DNA of 64,000 bases from JAIBJN01 sp963802795 (GCA_963802795.1 CAWDJV010000004.1:248001-312000); one strand, 5' to 3'. Counted from the first letter of the stretch, positions 7,720 to 16,350 are shown. Translations and numbers: made by a program. The notes: a model not told the origin generated them from the letters alone.

Positions 7720-9018
7720 GTGTCCGGCTGGGCTTCCGACGAGCGGCCTCAGACAGGAGGCGTGGGCAAGGCACCGCGCGCGCCGGGTCTCTTCGCCGCG
7801 CTTCGCACCTTCTGTCTCGGCGCGTTCTTCGACCTAGGCCTCGAGCTCGAGGCCGGGGCGGACGTCCCGATCGCGCTCGAGGAGCACGCGGGCCCGAACA
7901 GGCCGACGCTGTACGAGTACCGCCCGCTCGTCGGCTCCTTCGTCGAGCAGCGGGCCGGTCGGCTCGCGAACCGCGAGGACGCGCGCGAGGCGCTCGCGGC
8001 GCTCAAGGACGAGCCGGCGGCAGGGATTTTCGCCGGAGCCCATGCGGACGAGCGAATCGGTGAGGACGAGGCTCTCAGGCGCACGATTCTCATCCCGCTG
8101 CTCGTGCGCACCGCCGAGGCATGCGGGGGCTTCGACTGGGGGGACGAGGCATTCGAGCGCGCCTACCTCGAGCTGGAGACGTCGCTCTACGGCGATCGCC
8201 GGGCGTACTCGGCCGTCGCGCCGGTCGTCGGCCTGACGTCCGGCGGGACGATCGAGCTCGCGCACGGTGTCCGCGTCCGCCCGGCGGCTGTCGGGGAGCT
8301 CACGGCGGCGTGGCCCGACGCCGGCCGTCTCCTCCCGCGGGACTGGGGCCGCGAGGTCGATCGCACGCTGGTCCTCGAGCTGGAGGCCTTCCTCGACGCA
8401 CAGGCCTGCCGCGTTCCCGACGCACCGGGCGAGTTCGGGCGCGCGGTCAGCGCGATGCGCCTCGCGACGCCGGGCGCGATCGCCGCCGGGCCGGTGGTCT
8501 TCGAACGGCTCGACTGGCGCCCCTACGGCGTCCGGCCGATGCCGGCGACCGCAGCCCAGCTGCCCCCGGGCCAGGCGACCCGGCTCGACGTGTTCCGCGC
8601 CCCGCTCGTCGTCGAGCTCCAGACGAGGCTCTCCGACGCTCCCGGCGACATGCTCGAGGCCCTCGAGCGCTGGGAGCTCGCGCTCTTCCACGCGGGCGCG
8701 CACCGCTCGGACGAGCTGCGGGAAGCGCTCGAGACGGTCCTCGGCTGCGACGAGGGGCCCTGGGCGGCGGCGATGCGCGCGGCTGTTCTCCTCGGCGAGA
8801 CGGCCCGCGAGCGCGAGGATCTTCTCATCGCCCTCCGCGCCCTGCTCGACGGCGACGGCCCCGGGGCGCGGGCCGAGGACGCGGTCCGGCGCGCGCTCGT
8901 CGAGACCCTGCTCGAAGGGTCCCGCGAGCGGCTCGTGGCCTCGCTGGACGAGGCGCTCCTGGGACTGCGGCCGCGGCCCCAGGTGGGCTCGTCGACGCGT
9001 GTCCTCGCAACCGGATGA
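7720..9018 (+). CDS. conserved-looking protein of unknown function
   Basis: A 432 aa cytoplasmic protein that I do not recognise. It has no signal peptide or membrane segment, is mainly helical and acidic, and has Ala/Leu/Glu-rich stretches in the C-terminal third (LEALERWELALFHAGAHRSDEL, residues about 310-335). The GTG at 7720 follows nei by 9 nt; a second GTG at 7762 has AGGAGG only 1 nt upstream, too close to be used. Membership in the lhr-nei operon suggests a nucleic-acid or repair context, but nothing in the sequence proves it. Confidence 0.7.
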   Translation: MSGWASDERPQTGGVGKAPRAPGLFAALRTFCLGAFFDLGLELEAGADVPIALEEHAGPNRPTLYEYRPLVGSFVEQRAGRLANREDAREALAALKDEPAAGIFAGAHADERIGEDEALRRTILIPLLVRTAEACGGFDWGDEAFERAYLELETSLYGDRRAYSAVAPVVGLTSGGTIELAHGVRVRPAAVGELTAAWPDAGRLLPRDWGREVDRTLVLELEAFLDAQACRVPDAPGEFGRAVSAMRLATPGAIAAGPVVFERLDWRPYGVRPMPATAAQLPPGQATRLDVFRAPLVVELQTRLSDAPGDMLEALERWELALFHAGAHRSDELREALETVLGCDEGPWAAAMRAAVLLGETAREREDLLIALRALLDGDGPGARAEDAVRRALVETLLEGSRERLVASLDEALLGLRPRPQVGSSTRVLATG

Positions 9019-9242
9019 TCCCGAGCCGCGCCGAGCTGATGCGGCGGCGGCGCTGCCGGCTGCTCGTCGTGGGGATGGTGCTCGGCGCCCTGCTCCCGAT
9101 CTTCCAGTGGAGCTGGATCACGCTGGCGATCAGCCTCGGAGGCATCGCCCTCCTGCTGCTCGTCTACCGGCGCGAATGTCGTGACCCCTTGGAGCACGAC
9201 TCGTCACACGGCGACACACACGCGCGCGATCCTGCCCCGTAG
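9015..9242 (+). CDS. small membrane protein, 75 aa
   Basis: It begins with an ATGA overlap at 9015-9018 on the previous stop. The protein has a basic N-terminus (RAELMRRRRCR), two adjacent hydrophobic stretches (LLVVGMVLGALLPIF and ITLAISLGGIALLLLVYR), then a polar His/Asp-rich tail. The positive-inside pattern suggests two transmembrane helices in a hairpin. Function is unknown. The 4-nt overlap makes it very likely a real last gene of the lhr-nei operon. Confidence 0.6.
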   Translation: MIPSRAELMRRRRCRLLVVGMVLGALLPIFQWSWITLAISLGGIALLLLVYRRECRDPLEHDSSHGDTHARDPAP

Positions 9243-9245
9243 CCT
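9240..9245 (+). promoter_or_regulatory. -10 element, leaderless start of the 9252 gene
   Basis: TAGCCT sits 6 nt before GTG at 9252 and overlaps the end of the preceding small gene. Confidence 0.45.
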
Positions 9246-9251
9246 CGGGGG

Positions 9252-9539
9252 GTGGACGAAGCACGCAAGGTCATCGAGCGTCTCGAGCGGATCGAGGCCC
9301 TCCAGAGTGATCGCGCTCCGGCGGCGGACCTCCTTGCCGAGGTTCGGCACCTCGTGCGGGAGGGGGAGGCATGGATCGCCGCGGAGCACGAACGGCGTCG
9401 GGAAACCGGGGGGAGGCGAGCCTCGGCGGAGGCCGCATCCTCGACGGCGGGGGCGGAGGCGGCGCTGAGCGGCTGTCGGACGACGCTCGCTCGCAGGGAG
9501 GAGGTGGTGCGCCGGGAGGTCGACAGGACCGCCATATAA
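9252..9539 (+). CDS. small coiled-coil-like hypothetical protein
   Basis: 95 aa, highly charged and probably all-helical (ARKVIERLERIEALQSDRAP, LLAEVRHLVREGEAWIAAEHERRRE), with an Ala/Ser-rich linker and a last basic helix. There is no known domain and no membrane segment. The start is a GTG preceded by TAGCCT at -12. Its stop codon lies inside the -10 element of the following agmatinase-family gene. It may be an adaptor or regulator; no function can be assigned. Confidence 0.6.
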   Translation: MDEARKVIERLERIEALQSDRAPAADLLAEVRHLVREGEAWIAAEHERRRETGGRRASAEAASSTAGAEAALSGCRTTLARREEVVRREVDRTAI

Positions 9540-9540
9540 T
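9535..9540 (+). promoter_or_regulatory. consensus -10 element of the agmatinase-family gene
   Basis: A perfect TATAAT, rare in DNA of this GC content, ends 8 nt before the ATG at 9549, so the mRNA would have essentially no leader. It overlaps the stop codon of the upstream gene. A -35 is not evident. Confidence 0.65.
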
Positions 9541-9548
9541 CGAGCGCC

Positions 9549-10487
9549 ATGCCGCGGTACGGGCCGCCGGACGCGTTCGAGACGCCGCGCTTCTCCGGCC
9601 CGCGCACGTTCATGCGGCTGCCGCACGTGAGGGACCTCGACGACGTCGACGTGGCCGTCGTGGGGATTCCGACCGACGGCGCGGTCGTCTACCGAACGGG
9701 GGCCCGGTTCGGCCCCGAGGGCATCCGGAGCGCCTCGGTCATGCTGCGCAACTACAACCCGCTGCTCGGCGTGAACGTCGTCGAGAAGCTCTCGCTGGTC
9801 GACTACGGGGACGTCCCTACCGTCCCGGGGTCCACCGTCGAGTCGCTCGAACGCTCGGCGGCCGGGCTCGAGGAGATCGCGCGCGCGGGGGTGACGACCC
9901 TTTGCCTGGGCGGCGACCATACGGTGCTGCTGGCCGAGCTCCGGGCTCTCGCGGCCGTGCACGGTCCGCTGGCGCTGGTGCAGCTCGACTCGCACCACGA
10001 CCTCTGGGACGCGTACTTCGGGCAGAAGCTCTTCCACGGCAGCGTGGTCCGGCGGGCGTTGGAAGAGGGCCTCGTCGACCCTGCGCGGTCGATCCAGGCG
10101 GGGCTGCGCGGCTCCCTGACCGAGGCGGACGACGCGCGGCTCCCGGAAGCGTTCGGCATCGACGCGCTCACGTACGAGGAGCTCGCGGCGCTCGGCCCAG
10201 CCGGGTTCTCCGAGCGCGTCCGAGAGCGGGTCGGGCCCGGGCCGTGCTTCCTGTCCTTCGACGTGGACTTCGTCGATCCGGCGTTCGCTCCGGGGACGGG
10301 CACGCCCGAGGTCGGCGGGCCGTCGAGCCGCGAGGCGCTCACCTATGTCCGGTCGCTGGCGGGCCTCGACTTCCGCGGCTTCGACTGCGTCGAGGTGTCG
10401 CCTCCCTACGACCCCGCGGGGGTGACGGCGTTCGTGGCCGCGAACGCCTGCTTCGAGATGCTCTCGCTCCTCGCCCTGCGTCGTTGA
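9549..10487 (+). CDS. agmatinase/arginase-family ureohydrolase
   Basis: Binuclear-manganese ureohydrolase, 312 aa, hydrolysing a guanidino group to urea. Metal-site motifs are present: CLGGDH (His ligand), QLDSHHD (family DAHxD; here Asp-Ser-His-His-Asp, keeping the Asp and His ligands), and FDVDFVDPAFAPGTGTPE. The context around DLWDAYFGQKLFHGSVVRRA resembles agmatinases more than arginases, but guanidinobutyrase or guanidinopropionase activity is equally possible. The gene is monocistronic with its own TATAAT. Confidence 0.88.
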   Translation: MPRYGPPDAFETPRFSGPRTFMRLPHVRDLDDVDVAVVGIPTDGAVVYRTGARFGPEGIRSASVMLRNYNPLLGVNVVEKLSLVDYGDVPTVPGSTVESLERSAAGLEEIARAGVTTLCLGGDHTVLLAELRALAAVHGPLALVQLDSHHDLWDAYFGQKLFHGSVVRRALEEGLVDPARSIQAGLRGSLTEADDARLPEAFGIDALTYEELAALGPAGFSERVRERVGPGPCFLSFDVDFVDPAFAPGTGTPEVGGPSSREALTYVRSLAGLDFRGFDCVEVSPPYDPAGVTAFVAANACFEMLSLLALRR

Positions 10488-10615
10488 GCCGAGAGCGTCC
10501 CCGGACGCCGCCAGGGGACCCGGCCGGAAACACCGCTGGCCCGCTTCCCAAGCCGGATTGCGCCGTCGGGCGGCGAGAAGGATTGTGCTACCCTGGCGCG
10601 AAACAGGAGCCCTCA

Positions 10616-11449
10616 ATGGGCCTGTCTTCAATCCTGTCGCGTCCGCTTTGGCGGACGCCCCCTTCACAAGGAGTCAACCTGGCTCAGGTCATCGCGCTCG
10701 CCAACCAGAAGGGCGGCGTGGCGAAGACGACCACGACGCTCAATCTCGCTGTCGCTTTCAAGGAGCAGGGGTTCGACGTCCTCGCGGTCGACCTCGACCC
10801 GCAGGGGAACCTGACCATGAGTCAGGGGATGGATCCCGACAGCGTCGAGCGGTCGATGTTCGACGTCCTCGTCCACGGCCTCCCGATCGACGAGGTGATC
10901 CACCGGACGGAGGTCGACCTCGCCGTCTCCTCGATCGACCTCGCGGGCGCCGAGCTCGCGCTCTCGAGCATGATCGGGCGCGAGCGTGCCCTCCAGAAGG
11001 GGCTTCTGCCCGCCCGCAGCCGGTACGACTACATCCTCGTGGACACGCCGCCATCGCTCGGGCTCCTCACTATCAACGCCCTCACGGCCGCGGACGGCGT
11101 CATCGTCCCCGTGCAGTGCGAGTACCTCTCCCTGCGCGGTCTCGTCCAGCTCGAGAACACGCTCACGCTGATCCGGGAGAACCTGAACCCCACGGTGGAG
11201 ATCCGGGGGATCCTCGCGACGATGTACGACAGCCGCACGCTCCACAGCCGCGAGGCCATCGAGATGCTGAAGGAGAACTTCGGCGACCTCGTCTTCGACA
11301 CGCGCATCCGTAAGACGGTGCGCTACGCGGAGGCGCCCGTGCAGGGCAGCTCCGTTCTCAAGTACGACCCGACGGGGTCGGCCGCCGAGGCCTACCGCGA
11401 GCTCGCAAAGGAGGTGCTCGATGGCGCGACGCCGAGCCAGCATGCGTGA
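10616..11449 (+). CDS. parA: ParA/Soj-type partition ATPase (start uncertain: ATG 10616 or CTG 10679)
   Basis: Deviant Walker ATPase of chromosome/plasmid partition or cargo positioning. KGGVAKTTTT is the deviant Walker A with signature Lys, VDLDPQGNLT the Walker A' and VDTPPSLGLL the Walker B. From ATG 10616 (AGGAG 6 nt upstream) it has 277 aa with an odd 21-residue lead. From CTG 10679, preceded by perfect AAGGAG at 10668-10673 with 5 nt spacing, it has 256 aa starting MAQVIALANQKGG, the normal ParA N-terminus. No parB follows; instead an FtsZ overlaps its 3' end by 29 nt, so this ATPase may serve division positioning. Confidence 0.92.
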   Translation: MGLSSILSRPLWRTPPSQGVNLAQVIALANQKGGVAKTTTTLNLAVAFKEQGFDVLAVDLDPQGNLTMSQGMDPDSVERSMFDVLVHGLPIDEVIHRTEVDLAVSSIDLAGAELALSSMIGRERALQKGLLPARSRYDYILVDTPPSLGLLTINALTAADGVIVPVQCEYLSLRGLVQLENTLTLIRENLNPTVEIRGILATMYDSRTLHSREAIEMLKENFGDLVFDTRIRKTVRYAEAPVQGSSVLKYDPTGSAAEAYRELAKEVLDGATPSQHA

Positions 11450-12746
11450 AGGGCCGCTCGCCGAGCTCTTCAAGGCGACCGATGCCGCGCAGAAGCAGTC
11501 CGGCAAGGAGGGTGAGCCCGCCGGCGACCAGGAGACGGTCGAGTCGGCCGCTCCGGAGCCAAGCGCCGACCAGCCGCCGGCCGCGCCCGTGGAGGCACCG
11601 CCGAAGAAGAAGGCCGGCAAGGCGCCCGCCTCGAGCCCCGAGCGGCCCTACGCCGCTCCAGCGGGCGACCGGGCGACGCCGTCTGCGCAGCGGCTGATCG
11701 AGCCGGCGCCGCGCATGCGGACGACCCCCCGGCCGGACTCGGCCGCGTACCTGGCCGTGATCCGCGTCGTCGGCGTCGGCGGCGCCGGGCTGAACGCGGT
11801 CAACCGCATGATCGAGGCGGGGATCTCGCAGGTCGAGTTCATCGCCGTCAACACGGACATCCAGCAGCTGAAGCAGTGCGAGGCGCCGATCAAGCTCCAC
11901 ATCGGCCGCGAGCTGACGCACGGTCTCGGCTCCGGGGCCGACCCTGACCTCGGCCGGCGGGCCGCCGAGGAGGCCCAGGACCAGATCAAGCACGTCCTCC
12001 GCGGCTCCGACATGGTCTTCGTGACCGCGGGCGAGGGCGGTGGCACCGGCTCGGGCGCCGCGCCGGTCGTGGCCCAGCTGGCCAAGGACGTGGGAGCGCT
12101 GACCGTCGGCATCGTGACGATGCCGTTCCGCTTCGAGGGCACACGCCGCCGTGCGCAGGCGGATGCAGGCGTCGACGATCTGCGGCGGGTCTGTGACACC
12201 GTCATCGTCATTCCGAACGACCGCCTGCTCGAGGTGCTCGACCGGTCGACGTCGATGATCGACGCGTTCCGGATCGCCGACGACGTGCTGCGCCAGGGCG
12301 TCCAGGGCATCTGCGACCTGATCACGATGCCCGGTCTAATCAACCTCGACTTCGCGGACGTCCGCACGGTCATGTCGAACGCCGGCTCCGCGCTCATGGG
12401 GATCGGGTTCGCCACGGGCGACAACCGGGCTCACGAAGCCGCCGAGCGAGCGCTGCGCTCGCCGCTCATCGACACCGAGCTCGTGGGCGCCAAGGGCATC
12501 CTCCTCTCGATCGCCGGTGGAGAGGACCTCACTCTGCTCGAGGTGAACGAGGCGGCCGAGGTGATCCGCCGCGGGGCAACCGAGGACACGAACATCATCT
12601 TCGGCGCGACGATCGACGAGCGGCTCGCCGGGCAGGTGTGGGTGACCGTGATCGCCACCGGGATCGGCGAAGTGGTGAAGCGTCCGTCGCTCCGGCCCCC
12701 CGAAGCGGAACCGCTCGAGCCGCCGAGCTTCCTCAGCGACCTGTAA
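11421..12746 (+). CDS. ftsZ: FtsZ with long N-terminal extension
   Basis: Tubulin-family cell-division GTPase, 441 aa. Residues 1-110 are an extension: a basic peptide, then MREGPLAELFKAT, then a Pro/Ala/Lys-rich disordered stretch. The GTPase core starts near residue 112 (IRVVGVGGAGLNAVNRM), with GGGTGSG at 206-212 and the T7 loop NLDFADV at 309-315. The C-terminus PPSFLSDL resembles the FtsZ tail peptide that binds partners such as SepF. The start is fixed by AAAGGAGG at 11407-11414, 6 nt upstream of the ATG. It overlaps parA by 29 nt, outside any division/cell-wall cluster, so it may be a second FtsZ. Confidence 0.92.
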   Translation: MARRRASMREGPLAELFKATDAAQKQSGKEGEPAGDQETVESAAPEPSADQPPAAPVEAPPKKKAGKAPASSPERPYAAPAGDRATPSAQRLIEPAPRMRTTPRPDSAAYLAVIRVVGVGGAGLNAVNRMIEAGISQVEFIAVNTDIQQLKQCEAPIKLHIGRELTHGLGSGADPDLGRRAAEEAQDQIKHVLRGSDMVFVTAGEGGGTGSGAAPVVAQLAKDVGALTVGIVTMPFRFEGTRRRAQADAGVDDLRRVCDTVIVIPNDRLLEVLDRSTSMIDAFRIADDVLRQGVQGICDLITMPGLINLDFADVRTVMSNAGSALMGIGFATGDNRAHEAAERALRSPLIDTELVGAKGILLSIAGGEDLTLLEVNEAAEVIRRGATEDTNIIFGATIDERLAGQVWVTVIATGIGEVVKRPSLRPPEAEPLEPPSFLSDL

Positions 12747-12760
12747 GCGGGCACGGCCGC

Positions 12761-13168
12761 GTGGTGGACGTCGAAGCCGCCGTGCGCACATGGGCCGATG
12801 CGTGGCGGCGTGCCTGGCCGGCGAAGGATCCCGATCCGCTGGGCGACGTCTACGCGGAGGCGGCCGTCTTCCGCTCCCGGCCGTTCAGGGAGCCGCACGT
12901 GGGCCGGGAGGGGGTGCTCGACTACGCGAAATGGGCGTTCGCCGACCAGGAGGGATTCGGCGGCTGTTGGTTCGGTGAGCCGGTCGTCAGCGGCGATCGC
13001 GCGACTGTCGAGTACTGGGCCATCGTGGTCGAGAAAGGGAAGGAGGTCACGATCGCGGGCGTCGCCCTGCTCCGGTTCGACTGTGACGGCCGCGTGTGCG
13101 CCCAGCGCGACTACTGGTCGCTCGAGCCCGGCGGCCGGGAGCCGTTCGAGGAATGGGGCACCTGGTAG
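12761..13168 (+). CDS. SnoaL/NTF2-like fold protein
   Basis: 135 aa with the NTF2-like pattern: N-terminal helix VEAAVRTWADAWRRAWPAKD, YAEAAVFRSRPFREPHVGREGVLDYAKWAF, then strands ATVEYWAIVVEKGKEVTIAGVALLRFD and RDYWS. Such folds serve as small-molecule-binding pockets or enzymes. No catalytic pair is assured. It begins 14 nt after ftsZ (GTG at 12761 or 12764) and is probably co-transcribed. Confidence 0.75.
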   Translation: MVDVEAAVRTWADAWRRAWPAKDPDPLGDVYAEAAVFRSRPFREPHVGREGVLDYAKWAFADQEGFGGCWFGEPVVSGDRATVEYWAIVVEKGKEVTIAGVALLRFDCDGRVCAQRDYWSLEPGGREPFEEWGTW

Positions 13169-13212
13169 GCGAGTTGGGGACGTGGCCGCCCTAGCGCGCA
13201 AATGACCCCGGC

Positions 13213-13218
13213 TACCCT
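13213..13218 (+). promoter_or_regulatory. -10 element of the ggt operon, leaderless
   Basis: TACCCT lies 6 nt before the ATG at 13225. Confidence 0.5.
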
Positions 13219-13224
13219 TTCCCC

Positions 13225-14793
13225 ATGAGGGGCGCAGTCGCCGCCGGCCACCCGCTGACGGCAGAGGCGGGCGCGAGGATTCTTGCCGAGGGAGGCAACG
13301 CGGTCGACGCCTGCATCGCGGCGGCGTTCGTCTCCTGGGTCGCGGAGAGCCCCCTCGCCGGCCCCGGCGGGGGCGGGTTCATGCTCGTCCACCACGCCCG
13401 GGACCGGAGCGACCGGATCCTCGACTTCTTCGTCGCCCTCCCCGGCCGGGGGCTCGAGGACAGCCGGCCGACGGAGATGGTCGCAGTCGACGTTGCGTTC
13501 GACCCGCGCACGACCCAGGTCTTCCACATCGGGCCATCCTCGTGCGCCGTGCCGGGGGCGGTCGCCGGCCTCGCGGTCGCGCATCGCCGCTACGCGCAGT
13601 TGCCCTGGCGCGAGCTCGTCGCTCCCGCCGTCGAGGTCGCCCGGTTGGGCGTCGCCCTGAACTCCGGGCAGGCGTTCCTCCACGACATCCTCGACGTCGT
13701 TCTCCGTGCCGAGCCGGAGGGCAGGGAGGTCTACGGCGCGGAGTGCGCGCTGCGGCAGGGAGAGACCGTCGTCATGGACGACCTCGCGGCGACGCTCGAG
13801 TGGCTCGCCGTCGAGGGCGCGGACGTCTTCTACCGGGGCGAGCTCGCCCGGCGCATGGCAGACGCGGTGCAGGAGAGGGGCGGGCGCATCACGACAAGTG
13901 ACCTCTCGGAGTACCGGGTCATCCAGCGGCGGCCGGTTCGGGCGGCCTACCGAGACGAGGTGTTCGTCTCCAACCCGCCGCCTTCGTCCGGAGGGCTGCT
14001 CATCGCCCTGGCGCTCAGGGTCCTCGACCGGCTCGGGCCCATGCCTCCGCTCGGAAGTCCCGGCGCGCTCGCGCAGCTTGCCGGCGTGATGAGCGTGGCC
14101 TCCGGGGTCCGAGGCAGCGGTTTTCTGACCGATCTCTACCGAGGTGGGGCCGTGGGGCGGGTCCTGGCGGACGAGCGCGTCGAGGCCTGGGCCCGGGCGC
14201 TCCGCAAGGGGCTGCTCCCTCCCGTGCAGGAGTCGGCCGGGGCGCCGTCCACGACACACATCAGCGTCGTCGACGTCAAGGGCAACGCGGCGTCGCTCTC
14301 GGCGTCCACGGGCTGCGGGTCGGGATTTTTCGTTCCCGGCACGGGCATCCAGCTCAACAACATGCTCGGGGAGACGGATCTCAACCCGCCGGGGTGGATC
14401 GCGCGGCCCGGCCGGCGGCTGACGAGCATGATGGCGCCGTCGCTCGTCCTCTCCGGGGGACAACCGCGACTCGTCGTCGGAAGCGCCGGCTCGATTCGAC
14501 TCCGCTCGGCCATCCTCCAGACCGTCGTCAACGTCGTCGACCACGGCCTGAGCGTGGGAGATGCCCAGGAAGCGCCTCGCGTTCACCTCGAGGGGAACGT
14601 GCTCCAGCTCGAAGGAGGCATCGCGCCCGAGGCGGCCGACGCGCTGGAGACGTGGGGATACGCGGTCGCCCGCTGGGAGGGCCGCAACCTCTACTTCGGC
14701 GGAGTCTCGGCCGTGGGCGTCCGAGAGGACGGGACGCTCGAGGCGGCCGGCGACCCGCGCCGCAGCGGCGGCGGCGTGGTGGTCCCCGCGTGA
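13225..14793 (+). CDS. ggt: gamma-glutamyltransferase family protein
   Basis: N-terminal nucleophile hydrolase that transfers or hydrolyses gamma-glutamyl groups, 522 aa. The autoprocessing site is PSTTHISVVD; the first Thr (about residue 343) would become the new N-terminus of the small subunit. Upstream landmarks are GHPLTAEAG, EGGNAVDACIAAAF and GPGGGGFML; downstream are NNMLGE and the GSAGSIR segment in place of the usual GSPGG. No signal peptide is visible, unlike secreted GGTs, so it may be cytoplasmic or act on another gamma-glutamyl amide. It overlaps the GNAT gene by GTGA. Confidence 0.88.
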   Translation: MRGAVAAGHPLTAEAGARILAEGGNAVDACIAAAFVSWVAESPLAGPGGGGFMLVHHARDRSDRILDFFVALPGRGLEDSRPTEMVAVDVAFDPRTTQVFHIGPSSCAVPGAVAGLAVAHRRYAQLPWRELVAPAVEVARLGVALNSGQAFLHDILDVVLRAEPEGREVYGAECALRQGETVVMDDLAATLEWLAVEGADVFYRGELARRMADAVQERGGRITTSDLSEYRVIQRRPVRAAYRDEVFVSNPPPSSGGLLIALALRVLDRLGPMPPLGSPGALAQLAGVMSVASGVRGSGFLTDLYRGGAVGRVLADERVEAWARALRKGLLPPVQESAGAPSTTHISVVDVKGNAASLSASTGCGSGFFVPGTGIQLNNMLGETDLNPPGWIARPGRRLTSMMAPSLVLSGGQPRLVVGSAGSIRLRSAILQTVVNVVDHGLSVGDAQEAPRVHLEGNVLQLEGGIAPEAADALETWGYAVARWEGRNLYFGGVSAVGVREDGTLEAAGDPRRSGGGVVVPA

Positions 14794-15293
14794 CCGTCTA
14801 CGTGCGCCGGGCGGCCCCGGGCGACGCGCCGTCGCTGGTCGAGCTCGCCCGCGCCGTCGGCTCCGAGCCCGAGGGCTGGCTGATCGCCGACGGCGAATGG
14901 CGCAGCGTCTCCGAGGAGCGGCGCTACCTGCGGGCCGTGCGACGCCATCCTCATGCGGTGGTCTTCGTCGCCGAGTCGGCCGACGGGATCGTCGGCCGGA
15001 TCTCTCTCGCCCGCGACCAGCACCCCGCCAGCGAGCACGTCGCCGACCTCGGGCTCATGGTGGAGCTCGGCCAGCGCCGCCGCGGCATCGGCCGCGCCCT
15101 CATGGAGGCGGCGGAGGAGTGGGCCCGCGAGATGGGCATCCTCAAGCTCGAGCTCCACGTGTTCCCCTACAACCACGCCGCGATCGCGCTCTACGAGAGC
15201 CTTGGCTACGAGCGCGAGGGCTACCGCCGGAACCACTACAAGCGCCCCGACGGGTTCGTCGATGCGATCCTGATGGCCAAGGAGGTGCGATGA
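14790..15293 (+). CDS. GNAT family N-acetyltransferase
   Basis: 167 aa acetyl-CoA-dependent acyltransferase. The acetyl-CoA loop is QRRRGIGRALM (Q/RxxGxG/A), preceded by strand HVADLGLMVEL and followed by LKLELHVFPYNHAAIALYESLGYEREG, the classic beta5-alpha4 region. The GTG start overlaps the ggt stop by 4 nt and the stop overlaps the next gene by 4 nt (ATGA). The acceptor substrate is unknown; a RimI-like or small-amine acetylase is possible. Confidence 0.9.
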   Translation: MTVYVRRAAPGDAPSLVELARAVGSEPEGWLIADGEWRSVSEERRYLRAVRRHPHAVVFVAESADGIVGRISLARDQHPASEHVADLGLMVELGQRRRGIGRALMEAAEEWAREMGILKLELHVFPYNHAAIALYESLGYEREGYRRNHYKRPDGFVDAILMAKEVR

Positions 15294-15658
15294 CCGAGCC
15301 GCTCGAGCCGCGCCCGGGCTCCGTGCTCTTCGAGGAGCGGGAGCTCGCGGAGGAGGAAGAGCTCTGGACCGACGACACCGGCGAGGACCATTCCGGGTGG
15401 TGCTGCGTCCGCACCGACCCGTTCCCGTGCCCGGCCCCGGGATGCGCGTTCGTGGCCGAGTTCATGACCGCCGTGCACCTCATCCTCGTGTGGCAGGAGC
15501 GCGACGACCCGAACCTCCTCTGGCACGCGCAGCGCGCGAAGGACGTGGGGAGGAACCCGCGCATCGTCGCCTACGAGCCGGCGTTCGGGCCGAGCGCCTC
15601 GTACTACGCCTGGGAGGCGTCCGGGCGCCCCGTGCACGGCATCCGCCGGTCAGCGTAA
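15290..15658 (+). CDS. small Cys-rich hypothetical protein
   Basis: 122 aa, acidic N-terminus (EERELAEEEELW), then a cysteine cluster WCC...PFPCPAPGC within 20 residues that could bind zinc or a cofactor, then HLILVWQERDD and a Tyr/Trp-rich end. There is no signal peptide. A strong AAGGAGG sits 5 nt before the ATG, and an ATGA overlap couples it to the GNAT gene. No family was recognised. Confidence 0.65.
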   Translation: MTEPLEPRPGSVLFEERELAEEEELWTDDTGEDHSGWCCVRTDPFPCPAPGCAFVAEFMTAVHLILVWQERDDPNLLWHAQRAKDVGRNPRIVAYEPAFGPSASYYAWEASGRPVHGIRRSA

Positions 15659-15730
15659 GCAGCGCTTAACGTGTGGACGTGGTGCACGCGCTCCTGGACC
15701 GCGCATCGGACGAGTGCGACGTGACGCCGG

Positions 15731-16342
15731 CTAGAGCGGCTCGACGCGGCCGTTGCCGCCGGCGCGGGCTCTGATCTCGCGGTCGCGCTCGACAGCGTCG
15801 GCCGCCTGGCTGAGCATGGGGGCGAGCCGGACCACCCGGTCGCGCTCCGAGCGCAGCTCGAGGAGCCCCTGCTTGACCTCGGTGCCGAAGTCGATGCGGG
15901 ACGCGATCTGGTACGCGATCGAGTCGGCGTCGAGGTCGAGATCGTCGAGGTCGGCCTCGGCCGCGGTGACCACGCGCGCGTAGGCGGCGAGGCACTCCTC
16001 GATCTCGTCCTCGCTCGGAAGGTCGGACTCGTCGGGGAGCTCCTCGACCTCAGCCGTCCGGAAGGCACGGCCCGCCGTCAGCTCGAGGAGCTGGAAACGC
16101 GCGCGAGCCTCGACCACGACGTTCAGGCGCCCGTCCGGGAAGCGGTCGAGGACCTCGACGACGCTGCAGCGCGTGCCCACCTCGCGCAGACCCTCGTCGT
16201 CCTCGAGCAGGAGGCCGAAGTCGCGGCCGGAGTCAAGGCACTCGCCGATCAGCTCCCGGTAGCGCGGCTCGAAGACGTGGAGCGGCGCCTGCTCGCCGGG
16301 AACGAGCACGAGGTTCAGGGGGAAGAGGCCGATCTCGTCCAT
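15731..16342 (-). CDS. LON substrate-binding domain protein
   Basis: 203 aa protein consisting of a Lon N-terminal (PUA-like) domain, FPLNLVLVPGEQAPLHVFEPRYRELI, followed by GTRCSVVEVLDRFPDGRLNVVVEARARFQL and a helical C-terminal part. The AAA and protease domains of Lon are absent. Stand-alone LON-domain proteins are widespread in actinobacteria with no settled function. ATG 16342 is preceded at 8 nt by a -10 shared back-to-back with hisC. The frame runs open far upstream over hisC, but that part is antisense shadow. Confidence 0.88.
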   Translation of the reverse strand: MDEIGLFPLNLVLVPGEQAPLHVFEPRYRELIGECLDSGRDFGLLLEDDEGLREVGTRCSVVEVLDRFPDGRLNVVVEARARFQLLELTAGRAFRTAEVEELPDESDLPSEDEIEECLAAYARVVTAAEADLDDLDLDADSIAYQIASRIDFGTEVKQGLLELRSERDRVVRLAPMLSQAADAVERDREIRARAGGNGRVEPL

Positions 16343-16350
16343 TGGCCGAC

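Noticed and set aside
7762..7764. GTG 7762 as start of the unknown gene after nei
   Set aside because: AGGAGG is only 1 nt away, too close for initiation.
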